Of a stretch of 64,000 nucleotides of DNA, positions 1 to 8,739 are shown piece after piece (position 1 is the stretch's first letter; every line of letters begins with the position of its first letter). Under the pieces are notes generated by a model. It ran no database searches. It was not told where the DNA came from and saw only the letters and a program-made list of their open reading frames with translations. This DNA comes from Flavobacterium denitrificans DSM 15936. Its GTDB lineage: Bacteria; Bacteroidota; Bacteroidia; Flavobacteriales; Flavobacteriaceae. The position numbers were made by a program, and so were the translations under genes. The stretch is from contig NZ_KE384379.1 of the NCBI RefSeq assembly GCF_000425445.1, positions 248,001 to 312,000 on the forward strand, written 5' to 3'.

Positions 1-1
1 T

Positions 2-160
2 GATTCTGTAACACCGCCAAATGTTGCCGAAGAATTTGACAAATTATTGCCTAATTCAACTTTGTATTGGATTGACAAATGTGGACACGCCGCTATGATG
101 GAACATCCTGATGAATTCAACGAGATTCTTGAAAAATGGCTTACTGAGCAGAAATTATAG
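2..160 (+). CDS. Alpha/beta hydrolase, C-terminal fragment (gene starts before the window)
   Basis: The frame opens at the window edge and ends with TAG at 158-160, giving about 52 residues. The segment CGHAAMMEHPDEF has the form of the catalytic-histidine loop of alpha/beta hydrolases (GHxxxxEHP), followed by the usual last helix, and the leading DSVTPPNVAEEF fits the loop after the acid residue. The substrate cannot be told from the tail. It is followed 43 bases later by engB on the same strand. The family call is fairly safe; everything upstream is out of view. Confidence 0.75.
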   Translation, partial: DSVTPPNVAEEFDKLLPNSTLYWIDKCGHAAMMEHPDEFNEILEKWLTEQKL

Positions 161-203
161 TATTTAACTTTCGCTTTTAAGAAGGTTTTAAAAACAAAAA
201 AAT

Positions 204-824
204 ATGAAAATCACTTCTGCCGAATTCATTGTAAGCAATTCTGACGCTTCAAAATGTCCGGCTGAATTTTTACCGGAATATGCTTTTATTGGCCGATCAA
301 ATGTAGGGAAATCCTCTTTGATCAACATGCTTACCAATCATAAAAATTTAGCAAAAACATCAGGAAAACCTGGAAAAACACAATTAATTAATCACTTTAA
401 AATCAACAACAATTGGTTTTTGGTCGATTTGCCAGGTTATGGATATGCCAAGGTTTCTAAAAAAACAAAATCTGTTTTTCAACAGTTCATTACAGATTAT
501 TTCGAAAACAGAGAACAGCTTGTATGCGCTTTTGTATTAATCGATATTCGCCACGAGGCGCAAAATATTGATATTGAATTTATGTCGTATATGGGAGAAA
601 GCGAAATTCCGTTTTGCATTATTTTCACCAAAGCAGATAAAATCAGCAAAACAAAAGTCGACTCGCATATAGCAACTTATAAAAAACAAATGTATGCAAA
701 CAATTGGGCCGAAATGCCTCATTATTTTGTAACCTCATCTACAGAGTCAATTGGAAAAGAAGAACTTTTATCGTACATAGACGAAGTGAACCAGGGAATT
801 TTCAAAAACAACTCGGGGTTTTAA
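204..824 (+). CDS. engB: Ribosome biogenesis GTP-binding protein YihA/YsxC (EngB)
   Basis: This 206-residue protein is a TRAFAC-class GTPase of the EngB/YihA/YsxC family, which in other bacteria acts in late assembly of the large ribosomal subunit. The P-loop GRSNVGKSS is at residues 30-38, the switch II motif DLPGYGYA starts at about residue 74, and the guanine-specificity motif TKAD is at 142-145, followed by TSS. Length matches the family (about 200 residues). The ATG lies in an A-rich leader typical of this genome, without a clear Shine-Dalgarno site. It is closed by a strong hairpin at 911-948. Confidence 0.95.
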   Translation: MKITSAEFIVSNSDASKCPAEFLPEYAFIGRSNVGKSSLINMLTNHKNLAKTSGKPGKTQLINHFKINNNWFLVDLPGYGYAKVSKKTKSVFQQFITDYFENREQLVCAFVLIDIRHEAQNIDIEFMSYMGESEIPFCIIFTKADKISKTKVDSHIATYKKQMYANNWAEMPHYFVTSSTESIGKEELLSYIDEVNQGIFKNNSGF

Positions 825-910
825 AATATCAAACTCCATTTTTTTGAAATTGCTTTGCCTGTTCACTTTTACTCGGATCCAAATTTCAAACCTTAAAATA
901 GACAATAAAA

Positions 911-948
911 AAATCCCTAATTCCAGTTCAAAATGGAATTAGGGATTT
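911..948. terminator. Bidirectional rho-independent terminator after engB
   Basis: A 15-bp perfect stem (911-925 with 934-948) carries an 8-base loop and is flanked by A-run and T-run, so it can work on both strands. It lies between engB and the next lipoprotein gene. Confidence 0.85.
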
Positions 949-997
949 TTTTATTGGGTTTTCTTTCTCTATTTTTGAATGAATTAACTGACTCTTT

Positions 998-1627
998 ATG
1001 AAGAAAACAAAATTACTTGCCGTATTATTGCTTTTTATTATTTTCTTTTCATGCAATACGCCCTCCTATATGTTTTTAACCCCTCAGCGAACCGGTGTTG
1101 ATTTTGCCTCAGGAAAATGGCTTTTAAATGAAATAGACTGCCCAAAAAACTCAAAAGATCAATTGACCGCTGAATCCATAAAGTTTTTCAAAAAAAATCT
1201 GGGCGAACGAGTATCTTATATTCATGATGTAAACGGATTGCTTGTTCCGAGAAAAATCCCTTTAAATCCGAACAAAACAAAATTAAAAGAACTCAAAGAA
1301 GGTACAGGGTTTGACTTTTTTATCAATATTTCTACAAAAAAAAATAAAAGTGATTTCTCCTCGATAGAATTGTACCAAAGTGAAAGCGAAACGGGAAGGA
1401 ATGAAGCTTCAGTAATTCTCGAAATTTATGATTTAAATCTGCAACAAATAATCTATTCTCAAAACGTAGTGGGAATCACAAGAAAAGAAGCTTCGGAGTC
1501 AATGTGGCAAACCGAAAAATCAGATAAGCTCATAGACAATATAGCGTTTTACAAAAGCGCCAACAAACTAATGACCAAATCTTTAAAAAAGATATTCCAC
1601 GATTTAGACAAAAGATCAGTAAAATAG
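998..1627 (+). CDS. Predicted lipoprotein of unknown function
   Basis: The 209-residue product begins with a basic, then hydrophobic, signal ending in IIFFSC, so Cys19 is the likely lipidation site (signal peptidase II type). The remainder is a soluble mixed alpha/beta sequence rich in Lys and Ser, with no catalytic motif I recognise. It probably faces the periplasm or outer membrane. It is a single gene set off by terminators on both sides (911-948 and 1652-1677). Confidence is high that it is a real gene and low on any function. Confidence 0.8.
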   Translation: MKKTKLLAVLLLFIIFFSCNTPSYMFLTPQRTGVDFASGKWLLNEIDCPKNSKDQLTAESIKFFKKNLGERVSYIHDVNGLLVPRKIPLNPNKTKLKELKEGTGFDFFINISTKKNKSDFSSIELYQSESETGRNEASVILEIYDLNLQQIIYSQNVVGITRKEASESMWQTEKSDKLIDNIAFYKSANKLMTKSLKKIFHDLDKRSVK

Positions 1628-1651
1628 AAAACTAAAAAAAACACAATAAAA

Positions 1652-1677
1652 AAATTCCAACTTTAAACTTGGAATTT
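1652..1677. terminator. Hairpin terminator after the lipoprotein gene
   Basis: A 9-bp stem (1652-1660 with 1669-1677) with an 8-base loop and flanking A/T runs. It is followed at 1678-1706 by a GC-richer scrap containing GAGCGATAGCGAACAGGCG, which looks like a fragment of an intergenic repeat. Confidence 0.6.
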
Positions 1678-1711
1678 GGAACCGAGCGATAGCGAACAGG
1701 CGAAGCAATTT

Positions 1712-2372
1712 TTAATATTGAAATTTTCTCTTTGTTGTTCTTCTAAAATTCAAGATTTTCCATTCTTTATAAATCAAAAACTGGTAGAGGATATAAAAAA
1801 GAGAATTGAAAAACCAAAAGTCAATTATAAAAGGTTCTGTAGCTAATACCGAATCACTATTTCCAGACAGAAAAACACCTGCACTGCTTGTTACATAAAC
1901 AATTAGTCCATTACAGAAATAGAAATAATTATGATTATGTTTTTTAAAATTTGAAATAATAAAATAGAACGCATAAAACAATAAAGGAACAGAGGTTATT
2001 GCTACTTCTGCCAGATTAAACTCCCAATAAAGCGAAGGCTTATTATAATATTGAAATCCTAAAAAAAAGCAGTACGGAAATAAAAACAATTACCATAATT
2101 CGCTTTAATGTGACATTCGAAAAACTTTTATAAAAAAACAAGTTTAGGGTTATAAACTGGAAAATAAAATAATAATGTGAAAGGAAAAAATTAGAATTAG
2201 GATACAGAAATCCGATAATATTGCAAAACAATTCTACACAAAACAAAAGAATCAAATAAATCGTAAGAATGCGGTATGATACATCTCTATTTTTACACGT
2301 AATCGCAAACCGAATCGCATTTGCAAGTAAGAAAAACAATCCGACAAGGCTCACAATAAACGGAAAAAGCAT
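1712..2372 (-). pseudogene. Frameshifted multi-pass membrane protein
   Basis: Two hydrophobic frames on the minus strand abut end to end. The upstream part starts at the ATG 2370-2372 (MLFPFIVSLVG) and runs into a stop just past an A8 run at 2061-2068 (T8 in the gene). The downstream part continues in another frame from GFQYYNKPSLYWEF to 1712 and has no ATG of its own. With seven rather than eight T residues the two join as LLFLGFQYYN, giving about 220 residues with six or seven membrane segments. The merged product resembles small multi-pass hypotheticals of Flavobacteriia. Either it is a disrupted gene, a slippage-controlled gene, or a homopolymer sequencing error. Function is unknown. Confidence 0.6.
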
Positions 2373-2412
2373 ATTTTTTTTTGTTTTACGACAATTTACA
2401 AAATAAAAACAG

Positions 2413-2455
2413 AAAATCCCAAACCCAATCTTCAAAATTGGAATTTGGGATTTTT
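2413..2455. terminator. Hairpin between gldC and the frameshifted gene
   Basis: A long imperfect stem pairs about 2413-2429 with 2437-2455, rich in A on one side and T on the other. It lies directly downstream of gldC (minus strand) and probably ends the gldBC transcript. Its presence argues against the upstream start of the frameshifted gene at 2435, which would fall inside the hairpin. Confidence 0.65.
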
Positions 2456-2471
2456 ACTATTGAAATTTATT

Positions 2472-2807
2472 TTACTTTGTAAGTTCTAGTTTTTCTGCAA
2501 AATAATCGCAAAAATCCTTCATCGTATCCGACATTTTCTCGTCATCTGTCGCACGTTTGAAGGTATCTGCCATTGCCACCAAAGTTTGGTGGAAAAAGAT
2601 TTTCATTTCATCAACCGGCATATCTTTTGTCCAAAGATCGATACGCATCGTTTCTTTCGCTTTGCTGTCCCAGATAGAAAGCATAATTGCTTTTGCTTCC
2701 TCGGCAACAACACCACCGTCCTGCGCACTCCATGTCAATTTTTCTGGAACGCGGTTTTCATCTAATTCTATATTGAATTTAATTTCTGAATTTATTGTAT
2801 TTGACAT
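2472..2807 (-). CDS. gldC: Gliding motility protein GldC
   Basis: The 111-residue protein matches GldC in length and in sequence character (starts MSNTINSEIKFNIELDENRVPEKLTW, central MRIDLWTKDMPVDEMK). It has no signal peptide, so it is cytoplasmic. In Flavobacterium johnsoniae GldC supports gliding but is not essential for it. It overlaps the gldB stop codon region by one base (gldB ends at 2807), so the two are transcribed together, gldB first. Downstream lies a hairpin at 2413-2455. Confidence 0.93.
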   Translation of the reverse strand: MSNTINSEIKFNIELDENRVPEKLTWSAQDGGVVAEEAKAIMLSIWDSKAKETMRIDLWTKDMPVDEMKIFFHQTLVAMADTFKRATDDEKMSDTMKDFCDYFAEKLELTK

Positions 2808-3763
2808 TATTTCTTAGGTTTATATTTTGACTTCTCGAAAATTTCTTTCGCATTAACTTTTAATAATTCTGGCAAAGTTACGTTGTTATTTTTCATATAC
2901 GAACGTACAATTTGCCAACCAATCCACGCACCTACTCTTCCTGGCGAATCATTATCAATTTCTAAATAAAATTTAGAAAACGGCGCTGGAGCAATAAATC
3001 GGGTTGTAAGTTTTGGATCATCGCTATAAAGCATTTCTTTCTCCATAAAATAGCGCCACATATAAGCCTCATTTTCCTCACACCATTTTATTTGCTCAGG
3101 AGTATAACCTATTTTATCCGCATCTGTATATTCAGGCAAAAGCAGATCTTTGGCATAAAGTTGTTTTCCTTCAAAAATCATTTGAGAAACTAAATTTTTA
3201 TCAGGAAAAGCAGGAATGTTACGGTAAGTAAAACTCGAAACTACGTCTGGCATAATTTGTTTCTCTTCAAAATTCTGCTTCAGATAATTCGGGAATTCAT
3301 AAAATTTATGCTCTTTTCCTAAATATAGTTCAAGAGCGACAATAACCAAACTGTCCGCATAAATTGCTTTGGCAGTATAATCCATTTCACCAATTACAGT
3401 AATTACTTTTGGTGTTTTACTTTTAGGAAAATAATATTTTACATGCTGGAAAAGCGAATTGAATTCCTGACGTACGGGTTCAAAATTCGAATACTTTTTT
3501 TGCACTTCGCTATATACTTCTCGCCAAATTGGTTCCTGCATTTTTTGAATCCAAACCGAATCGTCATTTCCTGTTGGAAAAAAATATGGATATTGCTTTT
3601 TTAATTTCCCAAGATCTTCAGGTTTGGACTCAAAAAAAGCTTTATCAAAACGTTCTACTTTAATGTCAACCGGAATTTCTTCAACTTCTTTTTCAACTTT
3701 GCTTTTTTGTTCACATGACAAAAAAAACAAACACAGAAGCACTGCAAAGCGATATAATTTCAT
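2807..3763 (-). CDS. gldB: Gliding motility lipoprotein GldB
   Basis: The 318-residue product has a lipoprotein signal ending LCLFFLSC, with Cys17 as the lipidation site. The body (residues about 30-310) matches the GldB family, including DDSVWIQKMQEPIWREVY and the C-terminal PGRVGAWIGWQIVRSYM. GldB is a cell-envelope protein required for gliding motility in F. johnsoniae. Its mechanism is not settled; a structural link to peptidase-like folds has been suggested for the family but no catalytic motif is clear here. It is the first gene of gldB-gldC and is divergent from nadE. Confidence 0.94.
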   Translation of the reverse strand: MKLYRFAVLLCLFFLSCEQKSKVEKEVEEIPVDIKVERFDKAFFESKPEDLGKLKKQYPYFFPTGNDDSVWIQKMQEPIWREVYSEVQKKYSNFEPVRQEFNSLFQHVKYYFPKSKTPKVITVIGEMDYTAKAIYADSLVIVALELYLGKEHKFYEFPNYLKQNFEEKQIMPDVVSSFTYRNIPAFPDKNLVSQMIFEGKQLYAKDLLLPEYTDADKIGYTPEQIKWCEENEAYMWRYFMEKEMLYSDDPKLTTRFIAPAPFSKFYLEIDNDSPGRVGAWIGWQIVRSYMKNNNVTLPELLKVNAKEIFEKSKYKPKK

Positions 3764-3825
3764 TTTATTTTAATTAGATTTGTGTTGCATAAATTTAAAT
3801 AAATTCATACCTAAAAATATTTCTG

Positions 3826-3833
3826 CAAATATA
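3826..3833 (-). promoter_or_regulatory. Candidate -7 element for gldBC
   Basis: Read on the minus strand the site is TATATTTG, a match to the Bacteroidota -7 consensus TAnnTTTG, 62 bases upstream of the gldB start. I do not see a convincing TTG at the expected -33 spacing, so this is a weak call. Confidence 0.35.
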
Positions 3834-3862
3834 CATCCCTGTATCTTAAAACTTGAACTATT

Positions 3863-4669
3863 ATGGCTAAAAAAAGCACTATTCAAACAGAAAAAGTAAA
3901 TGCCCACATTGTAGAGTGGCTTAAAAGTTATGCCGAAAGCGCAAAAGTAAATGGTTTTGTAATTGGAATTTCTGGCGGCGTTGACTCTGCGGTTACTTCA
4001 ACATTATGCGCACAAACCGGTTTACAAGTTTTATGTGTTGAAATGCCAATTCATCAAGCTGAAAGTCAAGTTTCAAGAGCAAAAGAACATATTGAGCAAT
4101 TAAAAAAACGCTTTCCAAACGTTTCAAGCGTGCAAACCGATTTGACGGCTACTTTCGAAGCTTTTAAAAGTGCAGTTCCAAAAACTGACGACGAAGCTAA
4201 AGTTAATCTCGCTTTAGCAAACACACGTGCTCGTATCCGAATGACATCTTTATACTATTTAGCTGGAATTCACGGACTTTTGGTTGCCGGAACAGGAAAC
4301 AAAGTAGAAGATTTTGGAGTTGGTTTTTACACAAAATATGGAGACGGAGGAGTTGATTTAAGTCCAATAGCAGACTTAATGAAATCAGATGTATATGCTT
4401 TAGGAGAATTTTTAACGATTCCGCAATCAATTTTAACAGCCGCTCCAACAGACGGATTATTTGGCGATAATCGCACCGATGAGGATCAATTAGGCGCAAG
4501 TTATGATGAACTAGAATGGGCGATGTTAGCAGCGGAGTCAGGAAATACGGCAGTTGACTTCGACGGGAGAGAAAAAACTGTCTTTGAAATTTATAAACGA
4601 TTAAACACCAGCAACAAGCATAAAATGGAAGCAATTCCGGTCTGTTTGATACCAAAAACGTTAAAATAA
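3863..4669 (+). CDS. nadE: NAD(+) synthase, ammonia-dependent type
   Basis: NadE makes NAD from nicotinate adenine dinucleotide, ATP and ammonia, the last step of NAD synthesis in the cytoplasm. The PP-loop SGGVDS is at residues 37-42, and the conserved GTGNKVEDFGVGFYTKYGDGGVDLSPI and LMKSDVYALG blocks follow at about 143-180. At 268 residues it lacks the N-terminal nitrilase domain of glutamine-dependent synthases, so it should use free ammonia. It is divergent from gldB and followed by a response regulator gene on the same strand. Confidence 0.95.
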   Translation: MAKKSTIQTEKVNAHIVEWLKSYAESAKVNGFVIGISGGVDSAVTSTLCAQTGLQVLCVEMPIHQAESQVSRAKEHIEQLKKRFPNVSSVQTDLTATFEAFKSAVPKTDDEAKVNLALANTRARIRMTSLYYLAGIHGLLVAGTGNKVEDFGVGFYTKYGDGGVDLSPIADLMKSDVYALGEFLTIPQSILTAAPTDGLFGDNRTDEDQLGASYDELEWAMLAAESGNTAVDFDGREKTVFEIYKRLNTSNKHKMEAIPVCLIPKTLK

Positions 4670-4763
4670 AACTTTTTAACATTTGTCAGCTATAAACTAC
4701 AGAATTTATTTATTAATTTTACCGTTCCAAAAACATGATAACAATTCTAAAAAGGTAAAAATT

Positions 4764-5393
4764 ATGATTAAAGTATGTCTAGCAGACAATCATCCTGTGA
4801 CGCACTTTGGCGTTAAGTCTTATTTTAAAGACCACGATCAAATTTCAATTGTTGCCAACGTAGGCAATTTTTCAATGGTTAGAGACATTCTTCAGACGAA
4901 GGAGATCGACATCCTAATTCTAGATCTAGAGTTAGAAGGTCTTTCAAGCATCTTTGAAGTTAAATCGATCCTGAAAAACTTTCCAAAAACAAAAATTGTA
5001 ATTTTTAGTGACCTCGCTGAACAAATGTATGCTCCAAATGCAATTAAAGCGGGGGTTTCAGGGTATGTACACAAAACAGAAAAACTTGAAACATTAGGTC
5101 TTTCTATTATTAAGGTACACGAAGGAAAAATTATTATCAACGAAACAGTTCGCAAAAACATGGCCCTTATTGCTAAACAAAGCAAGAGCGAACGTTTGTA
5201 CAGAAAACTTTCTAATCGCGAGATTGAAGTTTTACGTTACTTAAGTGACGGTAAGAAAAACAATGAAATTTCTAAAATCTTAAATCTGAACGAAAAAACG
5301 ATCAGTACTTACAAATTAAGATTATTGACTAAATTAAATGTTACTAATTTAGTTGACTTAGTAAACAAAGCTAAGACTTTAGAAATTATTTAA
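4764..5393 (+). CDS. Response regulator with LuxR-type DNA-binding domain
   Basis: A two-domain regulator. The receiver domain spans about residues 1-120 with the phosphorylatable Asp54 in ILILDLELEG, acidic residues near the start (ADN) and the conserved Lys in SGYVHKTE. The LuxR helix-turn-helix is at about 145-205 (LSNREIEVLRYLSDGKKNNE, then LNLNEKTISTYKLRLLTKLN). I start at the ATG 4764 because it opens directly on the receiver fold; the frame extends upstream only to a TTG with a non-homologous leader. The length is 209 residues. No histidine kinase lies nearby, so the partner is unknown. Synteny with nadE-gldB suggests an old, conserved position. Confidence 0.88.
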   Translation: MIKVCLADNHPVTHFGVKSYFKDHDQISIVANVGNFSMVRDILQTKEIDILILDLELEGLSSIFEVKSILKNFPKTKIVIFSDLAEQMYAPNAIKAGVSGYVHKTEKLETLGLSIIKVHEGKIIINETVRKNMALIAKQSKSERLYRKLSNREIEVLRYLSDGKKNNEISKILNLNEKTISTYKLRLLTKLNVTNLVDLVNKAKTLEII

Positions 5394-5430
5394 TTTAATG
5401 TTGATCTGCTTCGGCAATCATCAGTAATAA

Positions 5431-5465
5431 AAAAGCTCTGTATTGTTTATCAATATAGAGCTTTT
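5431..5465. terminator. Bidirectional terminator between the regulator and dnaG
   Basis: A 15-bp stem (5431-5445 with 5451-5465, one G-T pair) with a 5-base loop and A/T flanks. It sits between two convergent genes and can serve both. Confidence 0.85.
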
Positions 5466-5472
5466 TGATTTT

Positions 5473-7539
5473 TTAATGATAAGGAACAACTACTCTTCCT
5501 AATTTCTTTGAAAAATTATTCAACAACTTAGAATAATCTACAACCATCGACAAAACTTCTGAATTATCATCTTGTGGATCTGTAATCAACGAATTTTTCA
5601 AATCATGAATGATTTTTGAAACCAAAAACCACCTTAATGAAAATATCGTATCGGAAACATTTTGCTCAATAGTCACATTTTTGTGTTTAGGAAAAATATT
5701 TTGTCCTTCCCAATCGTGAATGACCACTTTTTCATCTTCCATTAAAATATTGGTCACTTCCTGAGCAAATTCTGGTTGTAAGTGCATCAAATATTTATCC
5801 AAACTAAAGACTTCATTTTGATTGAAAAAATTGATCAAGTTTTTAAAAATATCTTGAAATAATTGATTAGAAAGCTCAATCTCATCTTCTTGCAAACTCA
5901 AGTAGATTTTTTCAAAAACCTTATATTTTCGTTTTTCCGAAACTTCTTTGACATTTCCTTCTTCATCTGCTTTCAAGAAAACATCTTCAAAATCTTCTTC
6001 TACACTTCCATAAAGCAACAACAGCTCAATGACTTTTCTTTCAAAACCATATAAAATATCAACTTTTTGAGACGGTTCTTCATATCCCATATCTCCAGGA
6101 TAATCATAACCTTCCGGCGGGCCAGTTCTTGGATCTTCTGGATCTCCCCCTGAAAAAGTTCCAGTTTGCGGAGGCTGATTTCTATGAACTTCAAAAGGTT
6201 TTTGTTCTTGCTTTTGCTTTTTATTCGCTTCTGCAATATCTTTTTGAATCAGCTGCGCCAAAGTGCTTACCAAAACCTGCTCCGAAATATCCATTATTCG
6301 TGCACATTCCTGAACATATACTTCGCGCTGAATACGATCTGGTATTTTAGAAATACTCGCAACCATGTCACGAATCAAATCGGCTTTCTTAATTGGATCA
6401 TTTTTAGCTTCATTCATTAAAATTGAAGCTTTAAATTGTATAAAATCTTTACTATTATTTTCTAAATAAGCCACCAATTCATCATGAGGCGTTTTCCTTG
6501 CAAAACTGTCTGGATCTTCTCCGTCAGGAAATGCGCAAACCCTTACGTTCATGCCTTCTTCCAAAATCAAATCGATTCCACGAATGGCAGCACGAAGCCC
6601 TGCAGCGTCACCGTCAAAAAGTACGGTAATATTTCGTGTAAGACGATTAATCAATCGGATTTGATCTGGCGTCAAAGCCGTTCCTGATGATGCTACAACA
6701 TTCTCGATTCCAGATTGATTAAACTGAATCACATCGGTATAACCTTCAACCAAATAACAATTATTTAGTTTCGCTATCGATTGTTTTGCCTGAAAAATCC
6801 CATAGAGAACTTTACTTTTATGGTAAATATCACTTTCTGGTGAATTCAGGTATTTTGCCGCTTTTTTGTCATTAGTCAGAATACGTCCTCCAAAACCCAA
6901 AACGCGTCCTGACATACTTTCAATAGGAAACATGACACGCCCTTTAAATCGATCAAATGAACGGTCTTCTCTAGGAATGGTCAAACCTGTGCTTTCTAAA
7001 AATTCTAGTTTGTACCCCTTTCCTAATGCTTCTTTAGTAAGCGCATCCCATGTTTCTGGAGAATATCCTAAACTAAATTTTTTGATGGTTTCATTTGTAA
7101 AACCTCTTTCTTTGAAATAAGAAAGCCCAATCGCTTTTCCCTCTTCCGAATTTAAAAGCGTTTTATGAAAATAATCTTTTGCAAATTCTGAAACCAAATA
7201 CATACTTTCACGAACATCCGTCATTGCTTTTTCAGCATCTGTTTGTTCCGTCTCTTCAATCTCAATATTATATTTTCGAGCCAAATAGCGAATCGCTTCT
7301 GGATAGGTAAACTGCGAATGCTCCATTAAGAATTTAACCGAGTTCCCACCTTTTCCTGTACTAAAATCTTTCCAGATTCCTTTTGCCGGCGAAACCATGA
7401 ACGATGGTGAGCGCTCATCTGAGAATGGACTCAATCCTTTGAAATTACTTCCGGCACGTTTTAAATTAACAAAATCGCCAATAACCTCCTCTACTCGAGC
7501 AGTTTCAAAAACAGCATCAATTGTACTTTGTGAAATCAA
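5473..7539 (-). CDS. dnaG: DNA primase DnaG with degenerate zinc-binding domain
   Basis: DnaG makes RNA primers for the replication fork. The N-terminal CHC2-like domain (residues about 1-100) aligns with GLSPFSDERSPSF and WKDFSTGKGG, but the four zinc ligands are replaced: Ser37, Ser40, Asp58 and Thr61 stand where the family has Cys, His, Cys, Cys. The catalytic core follows, with TOPRIM motifs EGYTDVI at about residue 264 and DGDAAG at about 309. A C-terminal region (about 490-688) should bind the DnaB helicase. At 688 residues it is slightly longer than the usual 580-660. The core motifs are intact, so it should be the active primase. It stands alone between hairpins at 5431-5465 and 7616-7643. 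Confidence 0.95.
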   Translation of the reverse strand: MISQSTIDAVFETARVEEVIGDFVNLKRAGSNFKGLSPFSDERSPSFMVSPAKGIWKDFSTGKGGNSVKFLMEHSQFTYPEAIRYLARKYNIEIEETEQTDAEKAMTDVRESMYLVSEFAKDYFHKTLLNSEEGKAIGLSYFKERGFTNETIKKFSLGYSPETWDALTKEALGKGYKLEFLESTGLTIPREDRSFDRFKGRVMFPIESMSGRVLGFGGRILTNDKKAAKYLNSPESDIYHKSKVLYGIFQAKQSIAKLNNCYLVEGYTDVIQFNQSGIENVVASSGTALTPDQIRLINRLTRNITVLFDGDAAGLRAAIRGIDLILEEGMNVRVCAFPDGEDPDSFARKTPHDELVAYLENNSKDFIQFKASILMNEAKNDPIKKADLIRDMVASISKIPDRIQREVYVQECARIMDISEQVLVSTLAQLIQKDIAEANKKQKQEQKPFEVHRNQPPQTGTFSGGDPEDPRTGPPEGYDYPGDMGYEEPSQKVDILYGFERKVIELLLLYGSVEEDFEDVFLKADEEGNVKEVSEKRKYKVFEKIYLSLQEDEIELSNQLFQDIFKNLINFFNQNEVFSLDKYLMHLQPEFAQEVTNILMEDEKVVIHDWEGQNIFPKHKNVTIEQNVSDTIFSLRWFLVSKIIHDLKNSLITDPQDDNSEVLSMVVDYSKLLNNFSKKLGRVVVPYH

Positions 7540-7615
7540 AACGTAAATTTATTTTTTAAAGTTGAAAGCCTGTAAAAGTACATAAATCCTTCCTGAAATT
7601 TATTTATTAAACTAA

Positions 7616-7643
7616 AAAAAGTGCCTCTTGCGAAGCACTTTTT
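7616..7643. terminator. Terminator after the outer-membrane protein gene
   Basis: A 9-bp stem (7616-7624 with 7635-7643) with a 10-base loop and flanking A/T runs, directly downstream of the minus-strand gene ending at 7669. Confidence 0.7.
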
Positions 7644-7668
7644 CTACTAACTAAACTCAAAGTCATAC

Positions 7669-8718
7669 TTAATTCAAATCTAATCTCAATCCCATTGAAA
7701 TATTGTTTTCCTTAACTAAATTGTCCTGAAACAACGGATTCAAATCGTATTTTACATACAAGCTTAATTCTCTATATCCAATATATGAACTCACGCCATA
7801 CATGAAATTATTTACATTGTATTCGCCTTTTACTTTGCTTTTATATTTTAAATCGTCTTCTTCGAATTTCAAAATTTGTTTTGATTTTACGTTGATTCCA
7901 GCGTAACCTCCAATTCCAAAACGGAAACTTTTATGTGTTTTGAAGTACGTTTTTCCATCTTTTACTGTTGGCCTTGTAAAATCAAATTCCAAATGGACTG
8001 GCGCTACCAAATACACATTTCTAAAACGTGATTCGGTTAAATTTACTGGATTAGTTTCTAAATTGGTTTGATCGCCGTTTACCACAAAATAACGGTTATC
8101 TGTCGGGCGAATGTTATTGTACATTAATGAAAGTCCGTACTTCGCGTGAAGCAAATTGTCATTTTTCATTAATCTTGAATTATAGGTGAAACCCCACTCA
8201 TAAAAATGCGAACCTATAAAACTGTAATTTGAATCCTGATATTTTCCGTCAACCATCATATTATTCAAACCCATTGCAAAAACAAATTGCGAAGTAGTTC
8301 TTTTTTCTCCACGAAGAGAATCCTTGCGTTTATTTTGGTTCCAGTCGTTTTTATCCCAGTAAATAACAATCTTGCTTTTTTTAGTAGTATCCTGTTCCTT
8401 TAGTTTCCCATCTACTTTTTGCTGTACAAGATCATTCAGTTCATTTTGCGCCAACGTTACTTTTTCCTCGATAATTACGGCTCTGGCTTCTGCCAATTCT
8501 TTTTTGCGTTTATCCGCTTGTTCCTGTGTGATTTTGCCTTCAGACAATTGAACGTTTACGGCTTCCACTTCTTGTTTTAAGGTTTCTTTTTCTTCTTTGG
8601 TAACTTTCTCGATTTTATTGGCAATTTTCTTCGCTTTTGATTCAAAAGTCTCTTGTCCGAAAACCTTGCTCACGAATAAAAAGATTAAAATTACGAGATG
8701 AATGGTAAAATTTTTCAT
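7669..8718 (-). CDS. Outer-membrane beta-barrel protein with an N-terminal coiled coil
   Basis: The 349-residue protein has a signal peptide ending around SKVFGQ. Residues about 25-110 are highly charged and helical (repeated Lys/Glu, KKIANKIEKVTKEEKETLKQ), predicted to form a periplasmic coiled coil. The rest alternates polar and aromatic residues in the manner of an eight- to twelve-stranded barrel and ends in a hydrophobic Asn/Leu-rich strand (MGLRLDLN). No enzyme motif is visible. It lies 236 bases downstream of the sigma-factor pair on the same strand, so it could be a target or operon partner, but repeats in the gap make this uncertain. Confidence 0.7.
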   Translation of the reverse strand: MKNFTIHLVILIFLFVSKVFGQETFESKAKKIANKIEKVTKEEKETLKQEVEAVNVQLSEGKITQEQADKRKKELAEARAVIIEEKVTLAQNELNDLVQQKVDGKLKEQDTTKKSKIVIYWDKNDWNQNKRKDSLRGEKRTTSQFVFAMGLNNMMVDGKYQDSNYSFIGSHFYEWGFTYNSRLMKNDNLLHAKYGLSLMYNNIRPTDNRYFVVNGDQTNLETNPVNLTESRFRNVYLVAPVHLEFDFTRPTVKDGKTYFKTHKSFRFGIGGYAGINVKSKQILKFEEDDLKYKSKVKGEYNVNNFMYGVSSYIGYRELSLYVKYDLNPLFQDNLVKENNISMGLRLDLN

Positions 8719-8739
8719 GATTGATTTTTTAATTGATTG

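Noticed and set aside
3863..4669. Glutamine-dependent NAD synthase
   Set aside because: No nitrilase-type glutaminase domain; at 268 residues it is the ammonia type.
4203..4682. Open frame of 159 codons on the minus strand opposite nadE
   Set aside because: It mirrors the codons of nadE, shows Leu-rich shadow composition, and has no homology or start context.
4764..5393. Quorum-sensing LuxR regulator
   Set aside because: The N-terminal domain is a phosphoacceptor receiver (Asp54), not an autoinducer-binding domain.
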